Notes: generated from the letters alone by a model not told the origin. A DNA stretch of 8,224 nucleotides from an uncultured Candidatus Saccharibacteria bacterium (GCA_947253405.1 CAMXZF010000026.1:1-8224); one strand, 5' to 3'. Shown: positions 1 to 7,150, counted from the first letter of the stretch. Numbers and translations are program-made.

Positions 1-9
1 CCCCCCCCC
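1..9. other. C homopolymer at contig edge, probable sequencing artefact
   Basis: The window opens with nine C residues, which read as nine G on the minus strand. A G run at the end of a read is the usual dark-cycle artefact of two-colour Illumina chemistry, and adapter sequence is present at the other end of this contig. The run is therefore probably not genomic. At most one of these bases may be real, completing a TGG codon in the truncated gene that crosses it. Confidence 0.6.
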
Positions 10-55
10 AGGTGGTGGAAGGATAGTTAGTTTTTTTATTTGATAGCTCTATCAT
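1..55 (-). CDS. 5' fragment of an unidentified gene truncated by the contig end
   Basis: An ATG at 55-53 is preceded by a strong Shine-Dalgarno sequence, AAGGGG, at 69-64 with an 8-nt spacer. This is the best ribosome-binding site in the window. The frame stays open to the contig edge and reads MIELSNKKTNYPSTTW before entering the suspect G run, so only about 15-16 residues are trustworthy. It lies about 100 nt downstream of the 891-residue secreted-protein gene on the same strand and has its own promoter-like site (TGCTACAAT at 145-137). That would give a 5' leader of about 75 nt. The visible residues show no signal peptide and too little to assign a family. The start is well supported, the function is unknown, and the left end is a truncation rather than a real terminus. 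Confidence 0.5.
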   Translation of the reverse strand, partial: MIELSNKKTNYPSTTWGG

Positions 56-63
56 TATTTATA

Positions 64-69
64 CCCCTT
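64..69 (-). promoter_or_regulatory. Shine-Dalgarno AAGGGG of the truncated gene
   Basis: AAGGGG on the minus strand lies 8 nt before the ATG at 55. It is a near-perfect anti-16S match. It fixes this start and stands out because the orn and 150-residue genes in the window have no such site. Confidence 0.6.
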
Positions 70-136
70 AATTCTTTTTATGTTTGTTCTTTTAATTTAT
101 AGATAGTTTTTTATTTTCTATATAGTTTATGGTTAT

Positions 137-145
137 ATTGTAGCA
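137..145 (-). promoter_or_regulatory. Extended -10 promoter for the truncated gene
   Basis: The minus strand reads TGCTACAAT, a TGn-extended -10 element with TACAAT as the hexamer. The same TGCTA core occurs before the secreted-protein gene, orn and the 150-residue gene. No good -35 box is visible; that position is occupied by the 16-bp palindrome at 150-165. Initiation would fall near 130, giving a leader of about 75 nt to the ATG at 55. Confidence 0.45.
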
Positions 146-149
146 TAGC

Positions 150-165
150 TATTAACTAGTTAATA
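150..165. repeat. 16-bp perfect palindrome spanning a stop codon and a -35 region
   Basis: TATTAACTAGTTAATA is fully self-complementary. It covers the TAA stop of the 891-residue gene and the -35 to -20 zone of the next promoter (TGCTACAAT at 145-137). It could be an operator for a dimeric regulator. It is too AT-rich and lacks the U-tract needed for an intrinsic terminator. Direct evidence is limited to symmetry and position. Confidence 0.4.
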
Positions 166-2835
166 AAATAGATTTGCAGATATAACTGAACGAAAAGCAT
201 AGCTATCATAAGAATAGCCGCTACCACTACCTGAATAAAATAGCCCTACGCTAGATCCGCCATTGAATATTCCGCCGCGTCTTGACCAGTGAAAATCATG
301 ATCAGGGAAAGCACTACTATCACTGCCCCAAGAAGAATAGTCGCCTTCAATAATCTGTGTACGTTTAGTTTCATGTAAAGCCTGACCGCCACAACTAACC
401 CAAGTGCAAACATCATTATTATATATATATTCATAACCCTTAGGCCCACCAGTAGACCAAGCCTGTTTAACACCAAATTTACCACCCGCTTTGCTGTCCT
501 TATACAAATCAACATAAGGCAGTTTTATTGGAACAGCAGTTTTAATGTATTTGCCCGCTGTTGTTTGAGCTGGATTATCTGATAAATTTGCCATGATATA
601 ATCCCAAGCTCCGCCTACCATATCGTAAATACCAGTTGTATTGTTGGTAGTAGAGGCCAGCTGACCTAATTTAGTATTATAAGCATTACAGCCACTATAT
701 TCACCTTCATTGGTTGCAGATTTAGGGCCGCAACCAGTAATACTGAGACTATCTCGGCCATTGCCGTCTTTACCTTTATTGTTGCTGCCATTAATCTTGA
801 CATTATTTAAGCCAGCACCATAGGTAGAGGCAGATAGATAGGTAATAGCGCCCCATTCGGTGTTTTTGAGCATATGAGAGGAATAGTAGGACAAGTTATG
901 ATTGTTTTGCTTAATACTAGTATTATCGCCACCTGTGTTGTAGTTATCTCTGCGACCTAAAGACTTAGCAACATCATAATATGCAGATAATCCATTTTTC
1001 ATAAAACCAATATGCTTACTATTAGGTTTAACCGTAGGCGCTGTAGTAGAGCCAGTGGTTTCATACTTACCTACCCAGAAGCCGTTTAGTTCATGGTTTC
1101 TATCGATACCATTAATGGCTTTGGTATATTGCCATCTAAAGGCTGGATGAGTGGCCCAGGTGGTTTTGTTAGTTTTTGTACTATCGTTTTCGGGGTTTAG
1201 TCTAGAATAACCTAAGTCTTTAGCACATTTGGTTCTATAGTCTTTGGTAGTTAAGGTAGAACCAGAGATGGAAGAACAGCTAGTGGAATCACCGGGGGTT
1301 TTGAATAGGTTATATTTGTTTTCAAAGTTAATCATGAAGCCAGGGTGTTTAATGAGGTTGTTATCTGGTAATGTGTAATCACTATCAGGTACGAATTTGT
1401 CAGTAGCATTAGGACGCATGACTTCATAGCTATAGCGTGGTATATAGACAAAGTAGCCTAGGACATCGTTTTCATCGATTACTTTATTTTGGTCTCTATA
1501 CTTATTAGGATATTTAACGGTTACAGCATTAGCCCACTTCTTGTTGTTGTAGTCATACCATTCACCACTACCATGATCTGATAGGTTGCTATTTATACCA
1601 GCTTGATCGTTAGTTAATGATTCCCATTTAGGGGCGTTGGTGTTACCGGTATATTTAACTGGGATCATAGTTTCATCAAGATCAACGATACAAGAATTAT
1701 TAGTATCTCCGGAGCGACATAGGGTAAATTTAGATACAATGTAAGATTGATCTAGTTTTGCTATGCCACCGTTAGTGGTTACGTAGACATCGTATTCACC
1801 GGGAGTATCAGTAACCGGTGTATTAAAGGATATAACCGTATCTTCTTTAGCTGTACCGGGATAAGTCTTTAGATTAGTAGCTAGTTCATTACTATCGGCT
1901 TTACCATCTTTATTAAAGTCAATGAAGACTGATGTGGCAGTTTTTAGGTTAGTGCCTTCTATAGCGGTTAGGTCTGACTTAGTAGTATAGTGCGTATCAT
2001 TAATAACTTTAGAGATAGTTGGTGGAGCAATTGGTGGTAGTTTAGGTGTTACCGTATAGACAACGTTAGTAGAGTAAGTGCCAGCGGGTAGAGAGTTAGA
2101 TAGTTTGGCACCATAGTAGATATAAAAAGTTTGGGATTTAGTTTTACCTAGTTCAGCAGCAGCGTCTTTTAGGGTAACTGGGTTGTCTTTAGTGGGTACC
2201 TTATAGAAGCGAGCAGATTGAAAAGCTTGCGCATCAGATGGTAATTCTCCACAAGGGGCAAAACCTAAAGCTGATGAAGAGCTTCCAAATGACTCTCCAT
2301 CACATTTAGATACTGGGAGAAATCCCCAAGTATTGTTCGTTAAGCTAGAACCGCCCTGCTGTACAATTGATCGAGATCCATTATTGTCTTTAATATAGGC
2401 TATCTCTTGTTCACTATAGTTAGCTTGTACTGGGTTAATGACTTGGTTAGCTTGGTCATTAGGGTTAGTTCTTTCTCTAGTTAGATTAGAATGATCTTTA
2501 TTAGTACTAACAGTTGCTAGATAGCCTACGCTGCTGTTGGCTTCAATGTTTAAGATAGTAGGATAGTTGGTTATTATGGTGTTATCGTTAGTGATATATT
2601 TATCTAGCTTAGCGATAGTATTAGCATCTTTATTACTTAGACTAACAGTTAGATAGGTAGAGTCATTGTTATTATTAGTTGGTTCAGCGTTAGCTAGATT
2701 AGGTAGAGATAGACTAGATAGTAAGATATAGAGAGATGGTAGGAATAGGATTAGAAAAGAGAGGGTTTTTAAACTTTTAGAAGTCCAGTCTAAAAAATCT
2801 ACACCTTTAATTGGTTTATCAACATCTGCCAACAC
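160..2835 (-). CDS. Large secreted protein: signal peptide, IPT/TIG-like domain, FGE-sulfatase/C-type-lectin-like C-terminus
   Basis: This 891-residue protein starts at GTG (2835), with TTG at 2832 as an alternative; there is no in-frame ATG upstream before a stop at 2880. Residues 25-50 form a hydrophobic export signal ending in LANA|E after an unusually long N-region. A Thr/Asn-rich stretch follows, with the motif SLPAGTYSTNVVYTV near 250-265. An IPT/TIG-like domain spans about 268-370 and contains a textbook EF-hand loop, DFNKDGKADSNE (306-317), suggesting calcium binding. From about 460 the protein carries VYIPRYSYE, FRWQYTKAI, FWVGKYET, NTEWGAITYLS, TGIYDMVGGAWDY (about 735-747) and a terminal RGG...YAFRSV. 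This is the pattern of formylglycine-generating-enzyme/C-type-lectin folds, which often act as binding modules rather than enzymes. No C-terminal anchor or sorting signal is visible. I infer a surface or released adhesin-like protein. The fold is fairly sure; the ligand is unknown. Confidence 0.85.
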   Translation of the reverse strand: MLADVDKPIKGVDFLDWTSKSLKTLSFLILFLPSLYILLSSLSLPNLANAEPTNNNNDSTYLTVSLSNKDANTIAKLDKYITNDNTIITNYPTILNIEANSSVGYLATVSTNKDHSNLTRERTNPNDQANQVINPVQANYSEQEIAYIKDNNGSRSIVQQGGSSLTNNTWGFLPVSKCDGESFGSSSSALGFAPCGELPSDAQAFQSARFYKVPTKDNPVTLKDAAAELGKTKSQTFYIYYGAKLSNSLPAGTYSTNVVYTVTPKLPPIAPPTISKVINDTHYTTKSDLTAIEGTNLKTATSVFIDFNKDGKADSNELATNLKTYPGTAKEDTVISFNTPVTDTPGEYDVYVTTNGGIAKLDQSYIVSKFTLCRSGDTNNSCIVDLDETMIPVKYTGNTNAPKWESLTNDQAGINSNLSDHGSGEWYDYNNKKWANAVTVKYPNKYRDQNKVIDENDVLGYFVYIPRYSYEVMRPNATDKFVPDSDYTLPDNNLIKHPGFMINFENKYNLFKTPGDSTSCSSISGSTLTTKDYRTKCAKDLGYSRLNPENDSTKTNKTTWATHPAFRWQYTKAINGIDRNHELNGFWVGKYETTGSTTAPTVKPNSKHIGFMKNGLSAYYDVAKSLGRRDNYNTGGDNTSIKQNNHNLSYYSSHMLKNTEWGAITYLSASTYGAGLNNVKINGSNNKGKDGNGRDSLSITGCGPKSATNEGEYSGCNAYNTKLGQLASTTNNTTGIYDMVGGAWDYIMANLSDNPAQTTAGKYIKTAVPIKLPYVDLYKDSKAGGKFGVKQAWSTGGPKGYEYIYNNDVCTWVSCGGQALHETKRTQIIEGDYSSWGSDSSAFPDHDFHWSRRGGIFNGGSSVGLFYSGSGSGYSYDSYAFRSVISANLFY

Positions 2836-2881
2836 TAAGTTATAACCTATTTTCCTTATTTTTGTTTTATATTTTAACTAT

Positions 2882-2890
2882 ATATTAGCA
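2882..2890 (-). promoter_or_regulatory. Extended -10 promoter of the secreted-protein gene
   Basis: The minus strand reads TGCTAATAT, placing initiation near 2875 and a leader of about 40 nt before GTG at 2835. The leader contains AAGGAAA (2857-2851) and a second purine cluster ending in AGG (2848-2846), the latter 10 nt from the GTG. Transcription therefore looks independent of the MmcQ gene, which ends only 18 nt upstream of this element. An inverted repeat (2893-2909) covers the expected -35 position. Confidence 0.45.
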
Positions 2891-2892
2891 CA

Positions 2893-2909
2893 AGCTATTT
2901 GTAATAGCT
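2893..2909. repeat. 7-bp inverted repeat (AGCTATT-TGT-AATAGCT) at the end of the MmcQ gene
   Basis: A perfect 7-bp inverted repeat with a 3-nt spacer overlaps the TAG stop (2908-2910) of the MmcQ/YjbR gene. It lies over the -35 zone of the promoter of the next gene. No T-run follows on the minus strand, so it is a poor intrinsic terminator. An operator is at least as likely. The half-site AATAGCT also occurs just before the -10 at 145-137. Confidence 0.3.
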
Positions 2910-3234
2910 AGCTTGTTAGCTTTGTCTGCTCATAAGCTTGACGAATCAAATCCTTTACGTCTTGATCACTCAACTGGCCAACTAGAAGTATTGTTATAAA
3001 TTTATTTGCATTTAAATCAGATGGATTCAAAACTGACTCATAACGACCTTTTAAAGACTTAGCTAAATTACGATCACACCGCAAACTTAAATTTATAGGT
3101 TTGCCACCCAACTTTAAGACTGCCATAATCTGACTGCCTAAGCTATAAACTGACATACGATCATTTGATCGTTCTTTGTCTAAAGCTACGCCATTATATT
3201 CAGTAATCTCTTTTATTATCTCAGGCTCAGTCAT
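2908..3234 (-). CDS. MmcQ/YjbR family protein (double wing CyaY-like fold)
   Basis: This 108-residue protein has the family layout: an N-terminal helix, then a strand region MAVLKLGGKPINLSLRCD (residues 37-54), then RYESVLNPSDLNANKFITILL, and a C-terminal helix DQDVKDLIRQAYEQT. The K-P-(I/L)-N-L-S-L-(R/K)-C-D core and the N-K-x-x-I-x-x-L segment are typical of MmcQ/YjbR proteins. These have a CyaY-like fold and are often annotated as DNA-binding, although their cellular role is poorly defined. The length is normal. The ATG at 3234 lies only 3 nt after the TGA of orn, with no ribosome-binding site of its own. It should therefore be translated by coupling from the orn message. Any functional link to orn is inference from this spacing. 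Confidence 0.85.
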   Translation of the reverse strand: MTEPEIIKEITEYNGVALDKERSNDRMSVYSLGSQIMAVLKLGGKPINLSLRCDRNLAKSLKGRYESVLNPSDLNANKFITILLVGQLSDQDVKDLIRQAYEQTKLTS

Positions 3235-3237
3235 ATA

Positions 3238-3783
3238 TCAAAAATTAACTCTTTTCAAATAATATTTAAGCTCCTCTATAGATCCTATAATATCACTCAT
3301 AGCGCGATGCTCTTCTGGCTTACTAAATTTAACGCCTCGGCTAGAAAATATAATTTTAAACGCACTGACGTCAAGCTGTCGATAGTGAAATTTACTATTT
3401 AATTCTGGCCACTCTCTCTCAATAAACTTTTGATCTTGATGAATTGAGTTTCCAGCCAGATAAATTGGTTCATTTAAATTAAAGTTTTTATCAATAAAAG
3501 CAACTAGCTCTGACTGAACAATATCACTGGGTTTTGCTAAATTAGAATTATTTTGCTTTATTAAGCTATCACGTGCCTTGTAATTTTTTTGCCAAAAATC
3601 ACCCACCATACGCTGGCTTACAATGTTATCGTTAACTTTTACCACCGACTCATATCTAGCAATTTCCTTAAAATTAAAATCGGTAGCAATTGCCCCTACT
3701 TCTAAAATTCTATCCCTATTTGGATCCAAGCCCGTCATCTCCAGGTCGATCCATAGTAAACTGGCTTTGCTTTTAGAGTTCAT
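3238..3783 (-). CDS. orn: Oligoribonuclease (DEDDh 3'-5' exoribonuclease)
   Basis: This 181-residue protein is full length for Orn and carries the complete DEDDh active site: D13 and E15 in WIDLEMTGLDP, D117 in GNSIHQDQKF, H159 and D164 in EEHRAMSDI. The family segments RILEVGAI and YRQLDVSAFK are also present. Orn degrades 2-5-nt RNA fragments, including pGpG from cyclic-di-GMP breakdown, to mononucleotides in the cytoplasm. For an organism with a reduced genome this would be part of nucleotide recycling (inference). The ATG at 3783 follows an extended -10 (TGCTAAAAT, 3798-3790) by 6 nt, so the mRNA is predicted to be leaderless and no Shine-Dalgarno is seen. The stop is TGA, showing that UGA is not reassigned here. 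The MmcQ/YjbR gene follows after 3 nt in the same operon. Confidence 0.95.
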   Translation of the reverse strand: MNSKSKASLLWIDLEMTGLDPNRDRILEVGAIATDFNFKEIARYESVVKVNDNIVSQRMVGDFWQKNYKARDSLIKQNNSNLAKPSDIVQSELVAFIDKNFNLNEPIYLAGNSIHQDQKFIEREWPELNSKFHYRQLDVSAFKIIFSSRGVKFSKPEEHRAMSDIIGSIEELKYYLKRVNF

Positions 3784-3789
3784 AATATT

Positions 3790-3798
3790 ATTTTAGCA
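3790..3798 (-). promoter_or_regulatory. Extended -10 promoter of orn, leaderless start
   Basis: The minus strand reads TGCTAAAAT, and only 6 nt separate the hexamer from the ATG at 3783. The start site expected about 7 nt downstream of a -10 coincides with the A of the ATG, so the transcript should be leaderless. The element sits in the 29-nt gap after the ATPase gene stop (3813), giving orn its own promoter. Confidence 0.5.
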
Positions 3799-3812
3799 CG
3801 GATAGATTCGCA

Positions 3813-6677
3813 CTAATGTCTAAGATCTACAGTAATATCACCATCACTACTAGCTGGCTGTATTGATCGATATTCGGGCTGCGTAGGTATCTGTGTGGTT
3901 AGATTGGCAGACGGCTGACTAGGTTCAGCCTTAGGCTGTGCTAGCGGTGCAATAGGTTGTGGTTGAATTAAATTTGTATTTTGCGCAATCTGGCTTGTAG
4001 GAGAAGTTATATTTGATTGTTGATCGAAATTAGGCCTAGGAATAGGGTCAATCTTGCTAACTGCCTGCATATTAGTACTAGGCTGCTTGGCTGGTTTTGA
4101 ACTACTGGTTCTCTTGGAAAGCCAATCATCTAAGAACGATTTTTGCGGTTTAGCTGGCTTACTATTTACCGAGCTAACTGTCTGTGTCGCAAGTTTTTTA
4201 ACCCCTTCACCCTGACGCTTCTTGATCTCAGCCTCAACCTGAGCGCGTGGTTTACCATATTTAGCTGCCGAAAGCTTACGCAAAGCCTCGCCCAATTTTT
4301 TATTAGGCTGACCCATTGGTAATGGTAAATTCATAGAGAAAGGAGCAGCTGGGGCACCATCCACCAGCATCTTCACGGCTGCTACGTAATTAGGCATATA
4401 TAATAAATCTTCAGTCGAAAAGACTGGCTGAAACATTTTTACTATATCTTCAACGTCATCTGTACCAACTCGACCGATAATATAGGCCCCAACGTTACCC
4501 TTAACCGCACCACGAATCTTTTCAATCAACTGCCCCATAAACTGGTGAGCAATAATTAAGTTTAGACGATATTTACGGGCTTCGGATAAGATTGACTCAA
4601 AGGAGTCGGTGGCAAAGTTCTGAAACTCATCAGCAAATAAGCAGAAATCTTTACGTTCACTTTCTGGTATATTGGCTCGCGACATTGCCGCAGCTTGAAA
4701 CTTCATCACAAACACCATACCAAGCAACTTAGCTGGCGCTTCACCTAATTTACCTTTAGATAAATTAACTATCAAAATTTTCTGCTTATCCATAATCTCG
4801 CGCAAGTTTAGGGATGACTTAGCTTGGCCAAGTATGTTGGTCATCATCGTGTTTTCAAAGTCAGCCCACTTAGAAACTACCCATGACGTCAAGTCGCCTG
4901 CCTCATTGGATCTCTGTAAATTAGGCCACTCTTTTGTCCAAAAGTCTATGGCTCGCTGATTTGTTAGATATGGTATTTTAGATTTAGCAAAATCAGGATC
5001 AACTAAGATTTTTGGTATATCCATAAAAGTTCCACCACCTGGAGCAGACATTAAAAGTAAAGCGGCGTAACGCACTATATTAGCCATTCTAGGCCCAACC
5101 ATACCCTGACGATTAGGGTCATAGAGTGAGTACATCATGTTCATAGTTTCGGCAACTATGTAATCCTTTGTCCGCTCTGGATCTGGGTCGTTGGGGTCAA
5201 TTTCGAATAAGTTCAGGCCTATCGGATTATCCATATCTGCTGGATCAAAGTAAATCACATCATTCAGGCGCTCTTTAGGTATTAATGTTAAAAGTTTTTC
5301 TGCGCTATCACCATGCGGATCGATAAAGCAAAACCCCCTACCCCCAACAATATCTTGGTAAGCTAAATTCTCAAGAAAGACTGACTTACCCATACCAGTG
5401 GAGCCCATAACATAAATATGTCGACGACGATCGTTGTCTGTAATTCGAATAGTCTTTTTTCTGCCCCGATAGGTGTTATAGCCAATCAATAAGCCAGACT
5501 CCATCGGCTTACTTGGGCCATCCACCTCTTTAAATTGCTGCCTCTCAACCTGTGTTGACGGTAAGCTAGTTTGGTCTGGGAGATGAAAAATCGAAGCCAA
5601 TTCAACTGTATTTAATATATTAGAATTAATTTCTTGCGGGAAAAAGCGCATAATATAAGAAGTAATAAAGTCTTCCATATTGTTGGCTGGGCGAAAGCGT
5701 AAGCTATTTTGCGTAGGTGAAGTAAACAAGGCGAACGCTGACACCAAACCCGCCAAAAGTGTTTGTGACCGATCAGCATTAGAGCTAGACGCCACTACAC
5801 GAATTAAAGTTTCATAACCAGAATACTTAGCTTTCTCCTCCATGGCTTCAGCCTTAGCTTGATCCGCCCCGCTAATTGGCGTTTTGTCTTTCTCGTCCTC
5901 TTTAAAATTAGGTGGACGCCATAATGCTTCAAACATCTGACCAAAATAGCTGAGATCTGGTCCAGTTAAACCGCCAGTAGCAGCACCCTGCTTGCCTTCA
6001 CGAATATTTTTAACGCGCTTATCTAATTTAGTGCGCCAACCAGACTTAGCTGGCCGCATCAAAATCTGCACTCCCATACCATCGCCCTGCTTAGCCATTG
6101 CCATAGCATTAAGGATTGCCCCCATGGCATCACGCTTAGTCTCTTTGTAGGTTGCTATTGGAAACTCATAGGGTTTAGTTAAAGAAAATTCTCCACCAAT
6201 AGTACCACCAACTTTTCCTACCTTGCTAAATAAATTCAGCTCTTCCACCTCTTCTAAGCGTGCTGTAGGATAAGCTGCAACAACTGCCTGTTTTATGTTT
6301 TCTAGTATAACCGTTGGTACAACTACATAATAATGCACCAAGCCCTCATGGGCGACAATTTCGAACGATATATGTCTTTGACCATATATTCTACTTTTAA
6401 ATCCCCGTGTAGTTGTGGAGACAATAATGTTATACATTGTTTGCGCCTGCGAAACCACTTCATCAACAACGTCCCTAGCATCACGACTACCACCGTCAAC
6501 ATCCTCACTAGCTGGCGGTAAGTGAATCATCACTGGTACCATCTTTAGCCCACGTTCATAATTTTTTTGATCGCGCAATTTTTTACGATAAAACCAAAAC
6601 ACCCCTAATATCAGGCCGGCAATCATACCAGCGATCAATAAAAAGGTAATTAACACGGAAACTATATGCTCATACAT
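3813..6677 (-). CDS. Membrane-anchored VirD4/TraG-type ATPase (type IV secretion / DNA-transfer family)
   Basis: The protein is 954 residues from the ATG at 6677, or 957 from a TTG at 6686; neither has a clear ribosome-binding site, and I prefer the ATG. Numbering here is from the TTG. One transmembrane helix lies near residues 9-32, followed by a basic FYRKKLR stop-transfer. About 350 residues of N-terminal domain precede the RecA-like motor: RRRHIYVMGSTGMGKS with Walker A at 428-435, FIDPHGD just after, and Walker B LFADEF with D686 and E687. IIAHQFMGQL and a GNVGAYIIGRVG segment match TraG/TraD/HerA-like pumps. The last ~140 residues are a Lys-, Pro- and Gln-rich disordered tail. It should form a ring at the cytoplasmic membrane and move DNA or protein. 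It follows the 150-residue gene by 12 nt (3 nt if TTG is used), hence co-translation. No relaxase or VirB channel genes are in the window, so the substrate is unknown. Confidence 0.88.
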   Translation of the reverse strand: MYEHIVSVLITFLLIAGMIAGLILGVFWFYRKKLRDQKNYERGLKMVPVMIHLPPASEDVDGGSRDARDVVDEVVSQAQTMYNIIVSTTTRGFKSRIYGQRHISFEIVAHEGLVHYYVVVPTVILENIKQAVVAAYPTARLEEVEELNLFSKVGKVGGTIGGEFSLTKPYEFPIATYKETKRDAMGAILNAMAMAKQGDGMGVQILMRPAKSGWRTKLDKRVKNIREGKQGAATGGLTGPDLSYFGQMFEALWRPPNFKEDEKDKTPISGADQAKAEAMEEKAKYSGYETLIRVVASSSNADRSQTLLAGLVSAFALFTSPTQNSLRFRPANNMEDFITSYIMRFFPQEINSNILNTVELASIFHLPDQTSLPSTQVERQQFKEVDGPSKPMESGLLIGYNTYRGRKKTIRITDNDRRRHIYVMGSTGMGKSVFLENLAYQDIVGGRGFCFIDPHGDSAEKLLTLIPKERLNDVIYFDPADMDNPIGLNLFEIDPNDPDPERTKDYIVAETMNMMYSLYDPNRQGMVGPRMANIVRYAALLLMSAPGGGTFMDIPKILVDPDFAKSKIPYLTNQRAIDFWTKEWPNLQRSNEAGDLTSWVVSKWADFENTMMTNILGQAKSSLNLREIMDKQKILIVNLSKGKLGEAPAKLLGMVFVMKFQAAAMSRANIPESERKDFCLFADEFQNFATDSFESILSEARKYRLNLIIAHQFMGQLIEKIRGAVKGNVGAYIIGRVGTDDVEDIVKMFQPVFSTEDLLYMPNYVAAVKMLVDGAPAAPFSMNLPLPMGQPNKKLGEALRKLSAAKYGKPRAQVEAEIKKRQGEGVKKLATQTVSSVNSKPAKPQKSFLDDWLSKRTSSSKPAKQPSTNMQAVSKIDPIPRPNFDQQSNITSPTSQIAQNTNLIQPQPIAPLAQPKAEPSQPSANLTTQIPTQPEYRSIQPASSDGDITVDLRH

Positions 6678-6689
6678 GTTATTCAATTT

Positions 6690-7142
6690 CTACAGATCAG
6701 AAGCCTTTCCAACTTCCTTACCGTAACGCTTTTTGACATAATCTCGCATCAAAGCTGAGATTTGACGTGCCTGCTCATATGGGTCATCACGAGTTCTAGT
6801 TAGCACTTCTTTAGTTCGATCAACCCATTCTTTTTCTATACGATCATTGTCTTGGGCAGTTGAAGGGTCAGCTTTTTGGATAGCCTGTACAGTCGTAGTT
6901 GGCTGGGAGGTTGAAGCCGGGTCAGGTGTAGCCTTAGCTGGCTGTAAAGTTTGAGCTGGCTGTGCCAACAATTCTGCGGCCGCTAATTGCTCATGCGTAT
7001 CAGCTTTTTTGCGCTCAAAGTTATCATAACCACTATCAGGTGTTGAATTAATTTCAACATTATTGCCTTGCGGCGCAGCATTAAAATTACCACCAGGCTG
7101 TTTATTGAAATTTGGTAATCCTCCTGATTTATTTGGTTCCAT
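6690..7142 (-). CDS. Uncharacterised Pro/Gln-rich small protein encoded with the ATPase
   Basis: I do not recognise a named family. The 150 residues divide into two parts. Residues 1-96 are low-complexity and probably disordered: Asn/Gly-rich at first (GGLPNFNKQPGGNF), then Pro/Gln/Thr/Ala-rich with repeated Q-P-x-x-T-like pieces. Residues 98-145 are a charged predicted helical segment, including RIEKEWVDRTKEVL, DDPYEQARQIS and LMRDYVKKRYGKEV. There is no signal peptide or membrane segment. Its position directly before the ATPase, and the similar low-complexity composition of the ATPase tail, suggest a partner or adaptor of that motor; this is inference. The ATG at 7142 lies 8 nt after the strongest -10 in the window (TGCTATAAT), so its mRNA is predicted to be leaderless. 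Confidence 0.75.
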   Translation of the reverse strand: MEPNKSGGLPNFNKQPGGNFNAAPQGNNVEINSTPDSGYDNFERKKADTHEQLAAAELLAQPAQTLQPAKATPDPASTSQPTTTVQAIQKADPSTAQDNDRIEKEWVDRTKEVLTRTRDDPYEQARQISALMRDYVKKRYGKEVGKASDL

Positions 7143-7150
7143 AGGCGTAT

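Noticed and set aside
246..515. 89-codon open frame inside the secreted-protein gene on the same strand
   Set aside because: It overlaps the clearly coding 891-residue frame, which carries recognisable FGE-like motifs here. The alternative translation has no sensible start context.
2893..2909. Intrinsic terminator after the MmcQ/YjbR gene
   Set aside because: The stem is only 7 bp, AT-rich and not followed by a U tract on the minus strand. An operator-like repeat at the next promoter is the better description.
3238..3240. UGA reassigned to glycine (code 25 CPR lineages)
   Set aside because: orn ends at this TGA at the normal family length, and the next gene begins 3 nt later. No UGA is needed inside any gene.
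6323..6521. Open frames on both strands (about 61-62 codons) inside the ATPase gene
   Set aside because: Both lie within the N-terminal domain of the ATPase and look like by-products of its codons, with no ribosome-binding site.
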